Positions 44,309-53,323 of a DNA stretch of 64,000 bases are shown one piece after another. A model generated the notes under the pieces. It saw nothing but the letters and a program-made list of their open reading frames with translations, was not told the DNA's origin and did not search any database. The stretch spans positions 806,001-870,000 of the forward strand of contig NZ_SHKS01000002.1 in NCBI RefSeq assembly GCF_004217285.1, in the 5' to 3' direction. The DNA is from Streptomyces sp. BK239 (GTDB taxonomy: Bacteria > Actinomycetota > Actinomycetes > Streptomycetales > Streptomycetaceae). Each line of letters opens with the position of its first letter. Position 1 is the stretch's first letter. Both the position numbers and the translations under genes were made by a program.

Positions 44309-44563
44309 CCCGTCACACCGAGGGCAGTTGGCCCCCCTTGGCTACCAACCCCGGACGGTGCGACGGGTTACGGGTTGCTTCAAGATCCGTGCCGTGACGG
44401 AACCGTTGCCGTCCCGTCGGAAGTCCCCCACGGCGAGCGCATATCGTGTGAGGCCGTTCCACAAGGCCGGGAGGCCCGCGTGAACCCTGGGTGAGATCTC
44501 GGGAGTTCTCGAGGTGGGGACGGCCACCGCTCCAAGTTCATTGACAGCAGGGGGAGTCAGACC

Positions 44564-45793
44564 ATGCGATCCATACGCCCGTCGTCCGGGATTCGACGGG
44601 GGAGGAACGCCCGCCGCAGAACCTCCCCCATGCTGGGCGCCGTGGCCCTCGTCTCGGCGCTCGCGCTCACCGCGACCGCCTGCGACTCGGGTGAGGCCGA
44701 CGCGGGAGGCCGCGCGAGCGCGTCGGCGTCCGCCTCGGCCGCAGGCGACGGGAAGATCACGATCCCGGACGACATCAAGGACCGGCTCAAGGAGCACGGG
44801 ATCGATCTCGACAAGTGGCGCAACGGCGCCTGGAAGGACTGGAACAGGGACGACTGGCTGCGCGAGGCCAAGGACTACGTCAACCCGATCATCAAGGGCC
44901 TGTGGGACCCGGACCGGATGCGCAGGGCCGAGGAGCCGGACCGTGCCGTCGACGACAGCGACCTCTCGGGCGACCAGGGCGTGACCGACCCGACGCCGGC
45001 GGCGGTGGAGGCGGCGGCCGTGCCGACCACGTACCACGCGAACACGCCCGAGGCGGGCAAGCTCCTCTTCGACTCCCCCGAAGGCACGAGCGTCTGCTCG
45101 GCGACGGTCGTGGAGGACCCGGCCCACCCGGGGAAGTCCAACCTGGTGTGGACGGCGGGGCATTGTGTGCACGCCGGCAAGAAGGGCGGCTGGTACCGCA
45201 ACCTCGCGTTCGTGCCCTCGTACAACGACGCGGGCATGTCGGCGAAGCAGTTGGAGACGGCCTCCAAGAAGCAGGTCGCGCCCTACGGGGTCTGGTGGGC
45301 GGACTGGGCGCAGACCTCGGACCAGTGGATCGCGCAGGGCGGGCCGACGGGCGGTGACGGCGCCTCGTACGACTTCGCGGTGATCCATGTGACGCCCGAG
45401 GAGGGCGACTCGGGCAAGTCGCTGGAGGAGACGGTCGGTTCGGCGCTGCCGGTGGACTTCGCGGCGCCGGCGGTGCCGAAGGTGCGGAGCATCACCGCCA
45501 CCGGCTACCCGGCGGCCGCGCCCTACGACGGGCAGCGGCTGTACCGGTGCGAGGACAAGCCGGGGCGGCTGTCGCTCAACACCACGGATCCCACGATGTA
45601 CCGCATCGGCTGCACGATGACCGGGGGCGCCTCCGGCGGCGGTTGGGTGGCGACCGGATCGGAGGGCGAGCCGGCGCTGGTGTCCAACACGTCGATCGGC
45701 CCGGTGAAGGCGGGCTGGCTCGCGGGCCCGCGGCTCGGCGGGGTGGCCAAGGGCGTGTACGACTCGGTGAGCAAGAAGTTCGCCGGTCAGTGA
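44564..45793 (+). CDS. Secreted lipoprotein, trypsin-like serine protease
   Basis: The 409-residue protein has a basic N-terminal region, a hydrophobic stretch and a lipobox LTATAC (residue 40 or so), so it is probably anchored to the membrane as a lipoprotein. A charged region follows and then an S1-type protease domain (about 150-405) with TAGHCVH (His), ASYDFAVIHV (Asp) and TGGASGGGW (Ser). This fits V8/glutamyl endopeptidase-like enzymes. A twin-arginine-like stretch at the start (RRGRNARRR) is not a clear Tat motif. The gene stands alone and ends at a strong terminator. Confidence 0.85.
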   Translation: MRSIRPSSGIRRGRNARRRTSPMLGAVALVSALALTATACDSGEADAGGRASASASASAAGDGKITIPDDIKDRLKEHGIDLDKWRNGAWKDWNRDDWLREAKDYVNPIIKGLWDPDRMRRAEEPDRAVDDSDLSGDQGVTDPTPAAVEAAAVPTTYHANTPEAGKLLFDSPEGTSVCSATVVEDPAHPGKSNLVWTAGHCVHAGKKGGWYRNLAFVPSYNDAGMSAKQLETASKKQVAPYGVWWADWAQTSDQWIAQGGPTGGDGASYDFAVIHVTPEEGDSGKSLEETVGSALPVDFAAPAVPKVRSITATGYPAAAPYDGQRLYRCEDKPGRLSLNTTDPTMYRIGCTMTGGASGGGWVATGSEGEPALVSNTSIGPVKAGWLAGPRLGGVAKGVYDSVSKKFAGQ

Positions 45794-45815
45794 TCGCGGC
45801 GCGGTAGCCACGACG

Positions 45816-45851
45816 AGGGCCCGCCCCTGCGGAGAGCAGGAGGCGGGCCCT
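45816..45851. terminator. Bidirectional terminator between protease and hflX
   Basis: A 15-bp stem with one bulged A (45841) and a 5-base loop lies between the convergent genes, 23 bases after the protease stop and 14 bases from the hflX stop. Confidence 0.82.
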
Positions 45852-45864
45852 TGTGCGAGAGGCG

Positions 45865-47358
45865 TCAGGCGAGCTGGGCGGGGACGTACGGCGTGAGGTC
45901 CGCCGCCAGTTCCTCGTGCACCCGTGCCTTCAGCAGGGTGCCCTCCGCCGTGTGCTCCGCGGAGATCACCTCGCCTTCGGTGTGGGCACGGGCGACCAGC
46001 TTGCCGTGGGTGTACGGCACGAGCGCCTCGACCTCGACCGACGGCCGGGGCAGCAGGTCGTCGATGAGGGTGAGCAGTTCGTCGATGCCCTTGCCGGTAC
46101 GGGCCGAGACGGCGATGGAACGCTTCTCGATCCGCATCAGCCGCTGGAGCGTCAGCGGGTCGGCCGCGTCCGCCTTGTTGATCACGACGACCTCGGGCAC
46201 GTCGATGGCGCCGACGTCCCGGATCACCTCGCGCACGGCGGCGAGCTGCTCCTCCGGGTTGGGGTGCGAGCCGTCCACCACGTGCAGGATCAGGTCGGAC
46301 TCGCCGACCTCCTCCATGGTGGAGCGGAACGCCTCGACCAGGTGGTGCGGCAGGTGCCGGACGAAGCCGACGGTGTCGGCCAGCGTGTAGAGGCGGCCGC
46401 TCGGGGTCTCGGCCCGGCGCACGGTCGGGTCGAGGGTGGCGAACAGGGCGTTCTCGACCAGGACGCCCGCGCCGGTGAGGCGGTTGAGCAGCGAGGACTT
46501 GCCGGCGTTGGTGTAGCCGGCGATGGCGACCGACGGCACCCTGTGACGCTTGCGCTCCTGGCGCTTGATCTCGCGGCCGGTCTTCATCTCCGCGATCTCC
46601 CGGCGCATCTTGGCCATCTTCTCGCGGATCCGGCGCCGGTCCGTCTCGATCTTGGTCTCACCGGGACCACGGGTGGCGAGACCGCCGCCCTTGCCGCCGC
46701 CCATCTGACGGGACAGCGACTGACCCCAGCCTCGCAGCCTCGGCAGCATGTACTGCATCTGCGCGAGCGCCACCTGCGCCTTGCCCTCTCGGGACTTGGC
46801 GTGCTGGGCGAAGATGTCGAGGATCAGGGCCGTACGGTCGATGACCTTGACCTTGACGACGTCTTCGAGGTGGATCAGCTGGCCCGGGCTGAGCTCACCG
46901 TCGCAGATGACGGTGTCGGCGCCGGTCTCGAGCACGATGTCGCGCAGCTCGTCGGCCTTGCCGGAGCCGATGTAGGTGGCCGCGTCGGGCTTGTCGCGGC
47001 GCTGGATCACGCCGTCGAGCACGAGCGCGCCCGCGGTCTCCGCGAGGGCGGCGAGCTCCGCGAGGGAGTTGTCCGCGTCCTCCGCGGTCCCCGAGGTCCA
47101 GACGCCGACGAGCACGACCCGCTCCAGGCGGAGCTGACGATACTCGACCTCGGTGACGTCCTCGAGTTCGGTGGAGAGGCCCGCGACGCGGCGCAGCGCC
47201 GCCCGCTCGGAGCGGTCGAACTGATCGCCGTCCCGCTCTCCGTCGATCTCGTGGCTCCAGGCGACGTCCTCTTCCATCAGGGCATCGGCCCGAAGACCCT
47301 CGGGGTGGCTGTGCGCGAAGCGCTTGGTGTCCTGGGAAGGGGATGAAGAGGAGGTCAT
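45865..47358 (-). CDS. hflX: GTPase HflX
   Basis: The 497-residue ribosome-binding GTPase has the HflX N-terminal domain (KPDAATYIGSGKADELRD, CDGELSPGQLIHLED), the glycine-rich linker GGGKGGGLATRGPGETKIETDRR and the G domain. G1 is AGYTNAGKSSL, G3 DTVGF and G4 NKAD. HflX splits ribosomes under stress. ATG 47358 is preceded by AAGGA. The N-terminal 60 residues are charged and variable. It is monocistronic. Confidence 0.94.
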   Translation of the reverse strand: MTSSSSPSQDTKRFAHSHPEGLRADALMEEDVAWSHEIDGERDGDQFDRSERAALRRVAGLSTELEDVTEVEYRQLRLERVVLVGVWTSGTAEDADNSLAELAALAETAGALVLDGVIQRRDKPDAATYIGSGKADELRDIVLETGADTVICDGELSPGQLIHLEDVVKVKVIDRTALILDIFAQHAKSREGKAQVALAQMQYMLPRLRGWGQSLSRQMGGGKGGGLATRGPGETKIETDRRRIREKMAKMRREIAEMKTGREIKRQERKRHRVPSVAIAGYTNAGKSSLLNRLTGAGVLVENALFATLDPTVRRAETPSGRLYTLADTVGFVRHLPHHLVEAFRSTMEEVGESDLILHVVDGSHPNPEEQLAAVREVIRDVGAIDVPEVVVINKADAADPLTLQRLMRIEKRSIAVSARTGKGIDELLTLIDDLLPRPSVEVEALVPYTHGKLVARAHTEGEVISAEHTAEGTLLKARVHEELAADLTPYVPAQLA

Positions 47359-47516
47359 TGGGTCCTTACGTCGTTGGGGATGCCGTTGTGGCCGTCTGCA
47401 CGGCGGTCACTGTTGACAACGCACGAGTACCCCGGGAGATTCCCGTGTCCCGTGCCGCGCCGACCTGACGATGTTCGCACGGTACGGCCCGTCTCGTCAT
47501 CGCCTTATTCCGGGGT

Positions 47517-49022
47517 TCAGGCGGCGGGTGGCGCGGGCTTCCAGTCGGGGTGGCCGGGCATGGGCGGGGTCTTCTCGGCGTACAGCCAGTCCTTGAAGAA
47601 GGCGCCGAGGTCGCGTCCGGAGATCCGTTCGGCGAGACTCCGGAAGTCGGCCGTGCTCGCGGTGGCGTCGCGGTGCTCCTGCACCCAGGCCCGTTCCACC
47701 TGCTCGAACGCCTGCTCGCCGATCTCCTGGCGGAGGGCGTACAGCACGAGGGCCGCGCCGTCGTAGACGTTCGCGCGGAAGATGCCGATCTTCTTTCCGG
47801 GCTCGGGCGGCTTGGGTGCTCCGGGCGGGCCGCCTGCGGCACGCCAGCCGTCGGAGGCGCCGTAGGCCGCCTTCATACGCGCCTCAAGCGTGCGGCCGGC
47901 CTTCTCCTGCGCGTACAGCGCCTCGTACCAGGTGGCGTGGCCTTCGTTGAGCCACAGGTCGGACCAGGTGCGGGGGCTGACGCTGTTGCCGAACCACTGG
48001 TGGGCCAGCTCGTGCACCATGATCGACTCGATGTACCACTGGGGGTAGGCCGGCTCGGTGAACAGGCCTTTCTCGAAGAGGGAGAGGGTCTGCGTCTCCA
48101 GTTCGAAGCCGGTGCTGGCCTCGGCCATGAGCAGGCCGTACGTCTCGAAGGGGTAGGGGCCGACCCTGTTCTCCATCCACGTGATCTGCTCGGGGGTCTT
48201 GGCGAGCCAGGGTTCGAGGAGGTCGCGGTCCCCGGCGGGGACGACGTCGCGGAGCGGCAGCGCGTGCGGTCCCTCGCGGTGCACGACGGTGGAGCGGCCG
48301 ATGGAGACCTGGGCCAGTTCGGTGGCCATGGGGTGCAGTGTGCGGTACGTCCATGTGGTCGCGCCCGCGGCCCTGTGCACGCCGGTGGGCACGCCGTTGG
48401 CGACGGCCGTGTAACCGTCGGGCGCGGTGACCCGGATGGTGAACAGCGCCTTGTCGGAGGGGTGGTCGTTGGACGGGAACACCAGGTGGGCGGCGTCGGC
48501 CTGGTTGGCCATCGCGAGGCCGTCGGAGGTGCGCAGCCAGCCGCCGTCCCGGTCCGCGCTCACCGGGTCGCTGGTGTGCCGCACGGTGACGCGCATCCAG
48601 TCGCCCCGGGGCAGCGGGTTCTGCGGGGTGATCACCAGGTCCTCGCCGGCGCTCGCGAAGGCGGCGGGTTTGCCGTCGACCTCGACGGAGGAGACCTCGC
48701 CGTGGGCGAAGTCGAGGTTGATCCTCTCCAGTGCGGCGGTGGTCCAGCCGTCGATGACGGTGACCGCCTGGAGCGGCTCGCTGTTGCTGCCGGAGTAGGT
48801 GAACGACAGGTCGTACGAGGCCACGTCATAGCCGGGGTTGCCCAGGTGGGGGAAGAGGCGGTCGCCGACGCCGAGCGGGGTTGCCGGGGCGCTCGCGGCG
48901 ACGAGGCACACGGCGACCGCCGAGGCGAGGAGGGCGGGCTTGAGCCTGCGACGCCGGGAGGGGGCGGGGCGCGGGCCCGGTGACGCGGGGAGGCCGGTGT
49001 GGGCACGAGGGGTGAGCAGCAT
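47517..49022 (-). CDS. Secreted M1-family metallopeptidase
   Basis: The 501-residue protein has a signal peptide (RRRRLKPALLASAVAVCLVAASAPA, processing near 48). An M1 aminopeptidase fold follows, with a beta domain (about 60-255) and a catalytic domain with HELAHQW at residues 337-343. Zinc ligands are H337, H341 and E360, and E338 is the general base. The GAMEN substrate motif is not intact; the corresponding region reads MAEASTGFE, close to the variant seen in short M1 members. The family removes N-terminal residues from peptides. It is encoded alone downstream of hflX. Confidence 0.9.
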   Translation of the reverse strand: MLLTPRAHTGLPASPGPRPAPSRRRRLKPALLASAVAVCLVAASAPATPLGVGDRLFPHLGNPGYDVASYDLSFTYSGSNSEPLQAVTVIDGWTTAALERINLDFAHGEVSSVEVDGKPAAFASAGEDLVITPQNPLPRGDWMRVTVRHTSDPVSADRDGGWLRTSDGLAMANQADAAHLVFPSNDHPSDKALFTIRVTAPDGYTAVANGVPTGVHRAAGATTWTYRTLHPMATELAQVSIGRSTVVHREGPHALPLRDVVPAGDRDLLEPWLAKTPEQITWMENRVGPYPFETYGLLMAEASTGFELETQTLSLFEKGLFTEPAYPQWYIESIMVHELAHQWFGNSVSPRTWSDLWLNEGHATWYEALYAQEKAGRTLEARMKAAYGASDGWRAAGGPPGAPKPPEPGKKIGIFRANVYDGAALVLYALRQEIGEQAFEQVERAWVQEHRDATASTADFRSLAERISGRDLGAFFKDWLYAEKTPPMPGHPDWKPAPPAA

Positions 49023-49115
49023 GCCCCACCGCTATCAGCGCGCGCGTGCGCCTCGGCGACGGCGCGCGACCGGCCCACCCGAACGGGTTGTCCGGGTGCG
49101 ATGGAGGCCACCGGG

Positions 49116-49200
49116 GCGGACGCCCGCCACCTCACGCCCCAACAGCGGACGCCCGCCACCGTCCGCCCCCGGCGAAGCGTCACAGCGGACGCCCGCCACC
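49116..49200. repeat. Three direct repeats between rshA-like gene and peptidase
   Basis: The core GCGGACGCCCGCCACC occurs three times (49116-49131, 49145-49160, 49185-49200). The last two copies share a longer block with ACA before it and are 40 bases apart. The region lies between two same-strand genes, in the 3' leader of the RelA/SpoT homologue. Function is unknown. Confidence 0.8.
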
Positions 49201-49225
49201 ACACACCCCTCGGCGCGTGTCCGCC

Positions 49226-51478
49226 TCAGGACGCCGGCGCGTGGTGCGGGGTGCGGCTCACGTCGTACACGCCGGCGACGTTGCGCATGGCGCGCATCAG
49301 GGTCGGCAGGTGCGCCGCGTCGGGCAGCTGCAGGGTGTAGGTGTGGCGTACGCGCTGCTGGCTGGGGGGTTCGACGGTCGCGGAGACGATCTCCGCGCCT
49401 TCCACGGCGATCGCCTCGGTGAGGTCGGCGAGCAGATGCGGGCGGCCGAACGACTCGGCGACCAGGGTGACACGGCACTCGGTGGTGTCCCCCCAGCGCA
49501 CGTCGACCTCCGTGCGCCCCGCCTTCGCCAGCCGGGCCACGGCGGCGCACTCGGCGCGGTGCACGGTGACCACTCCCCCGCGCACGGCGAAGCCGGTCAC
49601 CTCGTCGGACGGCACGGGCGTACAGCAGCCGGCGAGCCGCACGCCGGCGTCCGGGCGGTCCGCGACGGTGATCGCGGTGTCGGGCCGCGCCCCGGGCTCC
49701 CCGGAAGCCGCACGCCCGCCCGCGGGCCGTTCGGTCGCAGGACGCCCGGCGCCGCCCCCCTCGCCGTCCGTCCCGTCGGCCCCGCCGGGCACGGCCCCGT
49801 CGACGGGCTCCCCGGACCCGGTGTCCGCCCCGGGGTGCGCCGCCAGCCACCGCTGGATGGCGATGCGGGCGGCCGGGGTCTGGGCGTGCTCCAGCCACTG
49901 ACTGGAGGGCCCTGAGGCCGGGTCCTGGCCCATCAGGAGCTGGACGGTGTCGCCGTCGCGCAGGACGGTGCTCAGGGTCGCCAGGCGGCCGTTGACGCGC
50001 GCCCCCATACAGGCATGGGCGTCGTCGCCGTACTGCGCGTAGGCGGCGTCCACGCAGGTGGCTCCCTCCGGCAGGCCGAGGGTGCCGCCGTCGGGACGGA
50101 ACACGGTGATCTCCCGGTCCTGGGCGAGGTCCTCGCGCAGGGTGGACCAGAAGGTGTCGGGGTCGGGCGCGCCCTCCTGCCAGTCGAGGAGCCGCGAGAG
50201 CCAGCCCGGCCGGGTGGGATCGACGCGCTCGCCGTCGCCGGCCGGGCCCCCCTCTGCCCGGGAGCCCTCGGCCGCGCCCCGCTCCGTCCGTCCTGCCTCG
50301 CCGCCCGAGTCCTCGGTGGGCTGGGCGTAGGGGTTGCCGAGCGCGACCACGCCGGCCTCGGCGACCTTGTGCATCTGGTGGGTGCGGATGAGGACTTCGG
50401 CCACCTGGCCGTCCGCGCGGGCGACCGCCGTGTGCAGCGACTGGTACAGGTTGAACTTGGGGACGGCGATGAAGTCCTTGAACTCCGAGACGACCGGCGT
50501 CATGCAGGTGTGCAGTTCGCCGAGGACCGCGTAGCAGTCGGCGTCCTCGTTGACGAGGACGAGCAGCCGGCCGAAGTCGCAGCCGCGCATGCGCCCGCGC
50601 TTGCGGGAGACGCGGTGGACGGAGAGGAAGTGCCGTGGCCGGATGAGGACTTCGGCCTGGATGCCGGCGTCGCGCAGGACCGTGCGCATGGCCTCGGCGA
50701 ACTCGGTGAGGGGGTCGTCCGCACGGGAGGCGTTGTCGGCGATCAGCTCCCGGGTGTGCGCGTACTCCTCGGGGTGCAGGATCGCGAAGACCAGGTCCTC
50801 CAGCTCGGTCTTGAGGGCCTGCACGCCGAGGCGTTCGGCGAGCGGGATGAGGACCTCGTGCGTGACCTTGGCGATGCGGGCCTGTTTCTCGGGGCGCATC
50901 ACGCCGAGGGTGCGCATGTTGTGCAGGCGGTCGGCGAGTTTGATCGACATCACGCGGACGTCGTTGCCTGTGGCGACGAGCATCTTGCGGAAGGTCTCGG
51001 GCTCGGCGGCGGCCCCGTAGTCGACCTTCTCCAGCTTGGTGACTCCGTCGACCAGGAAGCGGACCTCCTCGCCGAACTGCTCGCCGACCTGATCGAGCGT
51101 CACATCGGTGTCCTCGACGGTGTCGTGAAGCAGCGAGGCCGTCAAGGTGGTGGTCTCCGCGCCGAGTTCGGCGAGGATCAGCGTCACGGCGAGCGGGTGC
51201 GTGATGTACGGCTCGCCGCTCTTGCGCATCTGACCGCGGTGGGAGGACTCGGCCAGGACGTAGGCGCGGCGCAGCGGTTCGAGGTCGGCGTCGGGGTGGT
51301 GGGCGCGGTGCGCCTCCACGACGTGGCTGATGGCGTCGGGGAGGCGGCCGCGGGAGGTGGGACCGAGCAGCGCGGCCCGGCCCAGGCGGCGCAGGTCGAT
51401 CCGGGGGCGGCTGCGCCTGCGGGAAGCGGCAGGCGCTACCGGGCCTGGGGTCGCGGGGTTCGTGGCCTCCGCACTCAT
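49226..51478 (-). CDS. rshA: RelA/SpoT homologue with intact hydrolase and degenerate synthetase
   Basis: The 750-residue protein has the RSH order: HD hydrolase (about 70-220), synthetase-like region (about 225-350), TGS (about 420-490), a CC zinc-finger-type region and C-terminal ACT. The hydrolase keeps YITHPLAV, LLHDTVEDT and LADRLHNMRTL. In the synthetase region several usual residues are replaced: the GRxKH...YSIYxKM motif reads RPRHFLSVHRVS, and EVQIRT reads EVLIRT, with AAHW absent. It may thus hydrolyse (p)ppGpp but make it weakly or not at all. ATG 51478 has GGAGGTG upstream. The linkers around the TGS domain are unusually low in complexity. Confidence 0.85.
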   Translation of the reverse strand: MSAEATNPATPGPVAPAASRRRSRPRIDLRRLGRAALLGPTSRGRLPDAISHVVEAHRAHHPDADLEPLRRAYVLAESSHRGQMRKSGEPYITHPLAVTLILAELGAETTTLTASLLHDTVEDTDVTLDQVGEQFGEEVRFLVDGVTKLEKVDYGAAAEPETFRKMLVATGNDVRVMSIKLADRLHNMRTLGVMRPEKQARIAKVTHEVLIPLAERLGVQALKTELEDLVFAILHPEEYAHTRELIADNASRADDPLTEFAEAMRTVLRDAGIQAEVLIRPRHFLSVHRVSRKRGRMRGCDFGRLLVLVNEDADCYAVLGELHTCMTPVVSEFKDFIAVPKFNLYQSLHTAVARADGQVAEVLIRTHQMHKVAEAGVVALGNPYAQPTEDSGGEAGRTERGAAEGSRAEGGPAGDGERVDPTRPGWLSRLLDWQEGAPDPDTFWSTLREDLAQDREITVFRPDGGTLGLPEGATCVDAAYAQYGDDAHACMGARVNGRLATLSTVLRDGDTVQLLMGQDPASGPSSQWLEHAQTPAARIAIQRWLAAHPGADTGSGEPVDGAVPGGADGTDGEGGGAGRPATERPAGGRAASGEPGARPDTAITVADRPDAGVRLAGCCTPVPSDEVTGFAVRGGVVTVHRAECAAVARLAKAGRTEVDVRWGDTTECRVTLVAESFGRPHLLADLTEAIAVEGAEIVSATVEPPSQQRVRHTYTLQLPDAAHLPTLMRAMRNVAGVYDVSRTPHHAPAS

Positions 51479-51774
51479 GGGCACCTCCGGCTGCGTGGAC
51501 CGGCGGACGGAGTGCCCCAGGGCGGACACGGCTCAGGGGGCTGGCGTCTCCCCCGTCCGGGCCGGTGCTTGATGCTACCGAGCCCATCACGCCCAACTGG
51601 CCGCCTCTCGCCGAGCGTGAAACGGATCACCCATTCGAGCGACGATTTCGAGGTTTACCTTTTACGCCAGCCGACTTTGAGCCTGTCGTGCTTTCCAACT
51701 CGTGACAGCGTCCAGGGCGGCGGTCTCGCGCCCCGGCGGGCCCTGCCGCCTGCGATGCCAAGCCGACGGCCGGC

Positions 51775-52644
51775 TCAACGGGCGGCGGTTTCCAGCCATT
51801 CGGGTTCGATCTCGCCTTCGGCGACGATGACCGCGGGTCCGGTCATCTCGATCTCGCCGTCCGGCTGCTCGGTGATCACGAGGCGTCCGCCGGGGACGTC
51901 CACGGTGTAGGTGACGGGGGATCCGGTCGCGGTCGGGTCGGCGCCGTCCCGGCGCGCGGCCGCCACGGCGACGGCGCACGCGCCCGTGCCGCACGACCGG
52001 GTCTCGCCGGACCCCCGCTCGTGCACGCGCAGCGCGACGTGCCGCGGGCCGCGGTCGACGACGAACTCGACGTTCACGCCGTCCGGGTAGGCGGAAGCGG
52101 GGCTGAAGGGCGGCGGGGAGAACAGGTCGCCCGCGTGGGCGAGGTCGTCGACGAAGGCCACGGCGTGCGGGTTGCCCATGTTCACGTTGCGCGCGGGCCA
52201 GCTGCGCTCGCCGACGCTCACGGTGACGTCTCCCTCGGGCAGGCGCGCCCTGCCCATGCCGACGGTGACGTCGCCGTCCTTGGCGATGTGCACGCTCTTC
52301 ACTCCCCCGCGCGTGGCGATCGCGAGGTCGCCCTCGGGGACGAGACCCGCGTGCTGGAGGTAGCGGGCGAAGACGCGGACGCCGTTGCCGCACATCTCGG
52401 CGACGGAGCCGTCGCCGTTGCGGTAGTCCATGAACCACTCCGCCTCGGCCGCCATCTCCTTCGCCTCGGGATGGGCGGCGGAACGCACGACGTGCAGCAG
52501 CCCGTCCCCGCCGATGCCCGCACGGCGGTCGCACAGGGCGGCGACGGCGGCCGGGGGGAGGTTCAGGGCGTTCTCGGGGTCCGGGACGATCACGAAGTCG
52601 TTCTCGGTGCCGTGCCCCTTGAGGAAGGCGATCCGCGTGCTCAT
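51775..52644 (-). CDS. dapF: Diaminopimelate epimerase
   Basis: The 289-residue enzyme converts LL- to meso-diaminopimelate for lysine and peptidoglycan synthesis. The catalytic cysteine pair is visible as C85 in EMCGNGVRV and C218 in RSCGTGACAV. The start MSTRIAFLKGHGTENDFVI matches the family. The gene lies downstream of miaA and a membrane protein gene on the same strand, an order shared by Streptomyces. Confidence 0.95.
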   Translation of the reverse strand: MSTRIAFLKGHGTENDFVIVPDPENALNLPPAAVAALCDRRAGIGGDGLLHVVRSAAHPEAKEMAAEAEWFMDYRNGDGSVAEMCGNGVRVFARYLQHAGLVPEGDLAIATRGGVKSVHIAKDGDVTVGMGRARLPEGDVTVSVGERSWPARNVNMGNPHAVAFVDDLAHAGDLFSPPPFSPASAYPDGVNVEFVVDRGPRHVALRVHERGSGETRSCGTGACAVAVAAARRDGADPTATGSPVTYTVDVPGGRLVITEQPDGEIEMTGPAVIVAEGEIEPEWLETAAR

Positions 52645-52690
52645 TCCTCGATCGTACGGGGTGGGTACGACACGGCACGCGGGACGGGCC

Positions 52691-53215
52691 TCAGCGCAGC
52701 CTGGCGACGCGCAGGACCGCCAGGACCACCACGGCGGCCACCAGGACCACGTAGGCGAGGACGACGCGCCAGTCGGGTCGGCGGCCCGAGCCGCGCGGGG
52801 GGAGCCCGGGCCAGGTGTGGCCCACGCGGCGGGCGGCCGTCATGCCCCACCCGGCCGCGCAGAAGCAGATCAGCAGCCCCAGCATGGCGATCACGGCCCC
52901 GCTGTCACCGAAGTCGAAGGCGAGGGGGAACGCGAACATCAGGGAGCCGGTGGCGGCCAGGGCCACGATGGGGGCGAGCTGCCAGATCCGCAGGCGGCGC
53001 TGCGGGCGCAGTTCGACCTCGACCTCGGGGCCGCTCGCGAACATCTCGTCGGGCTCGGGACCGTCCTCGGTCACGCCGTCCAGAGTGTCGTCCACACCGC
53101 TCCCGGCGTCGTCCGGCCCGTCGGGGCTCAGACGCACGTCCTCCGGCTCCGGTTCCACCGGCTCGGTGGTCAGGTGCTCGGTGCCTTGTGCGGTGTCACG
53201 AGGGCCGGCCTCCAT
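52691..53215 (-). CDS. Conserved membrane protein
   Basis: The 174-residue protein has an acidic N-terminal region (about 1-85) and then three predicted membrane helices (WQLAPIVALAATGSLMFAFPLAF, AVIAMLGLLICFCAAGWGM and WRVVLAYVVLVAAVVVLAVLRV). No catalytic motif is seen. ATG 53215 has GGGAGGG 9 bases upstream; GTG 53221 is an alternative. It sits between miaA and dapF and is probably cotranscribed. Function is unknown. Confidence 0.75.
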   Translation of the reverse strand: MEAGPRDTAQGTEHLTTEPVEPEPEDVRLSPDGPDDAGSGVDDTLDGVTEDGPEPDEMFASGPEVEVELRPQRRLRIWQLAPIVALAATGSLMFAFPLAFDFGDSGAVIAMLGLLICFCAAGWGMTAARRVGHTWPGLPPRGSGRRPDWRVVLAYVVLVAAVVVLAVLRVARLR

Positions 53216-53323
53216 CGCCACGCGCCCTCCCAGTTCGGACTCCACTTGGTCGATCGAAGCTCGATGATGGCACGCTGCCGGGGGCCCGGATGACGGCCTG
53301 AGCGTCCCGATGCCATGACGTGA

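Noticed and set aside
44309..44563. Search for an iron box upstream of the siderophore-type operon.
   Set aside because: No sequence close to the 19-bp DmdR consensus was found by eye.
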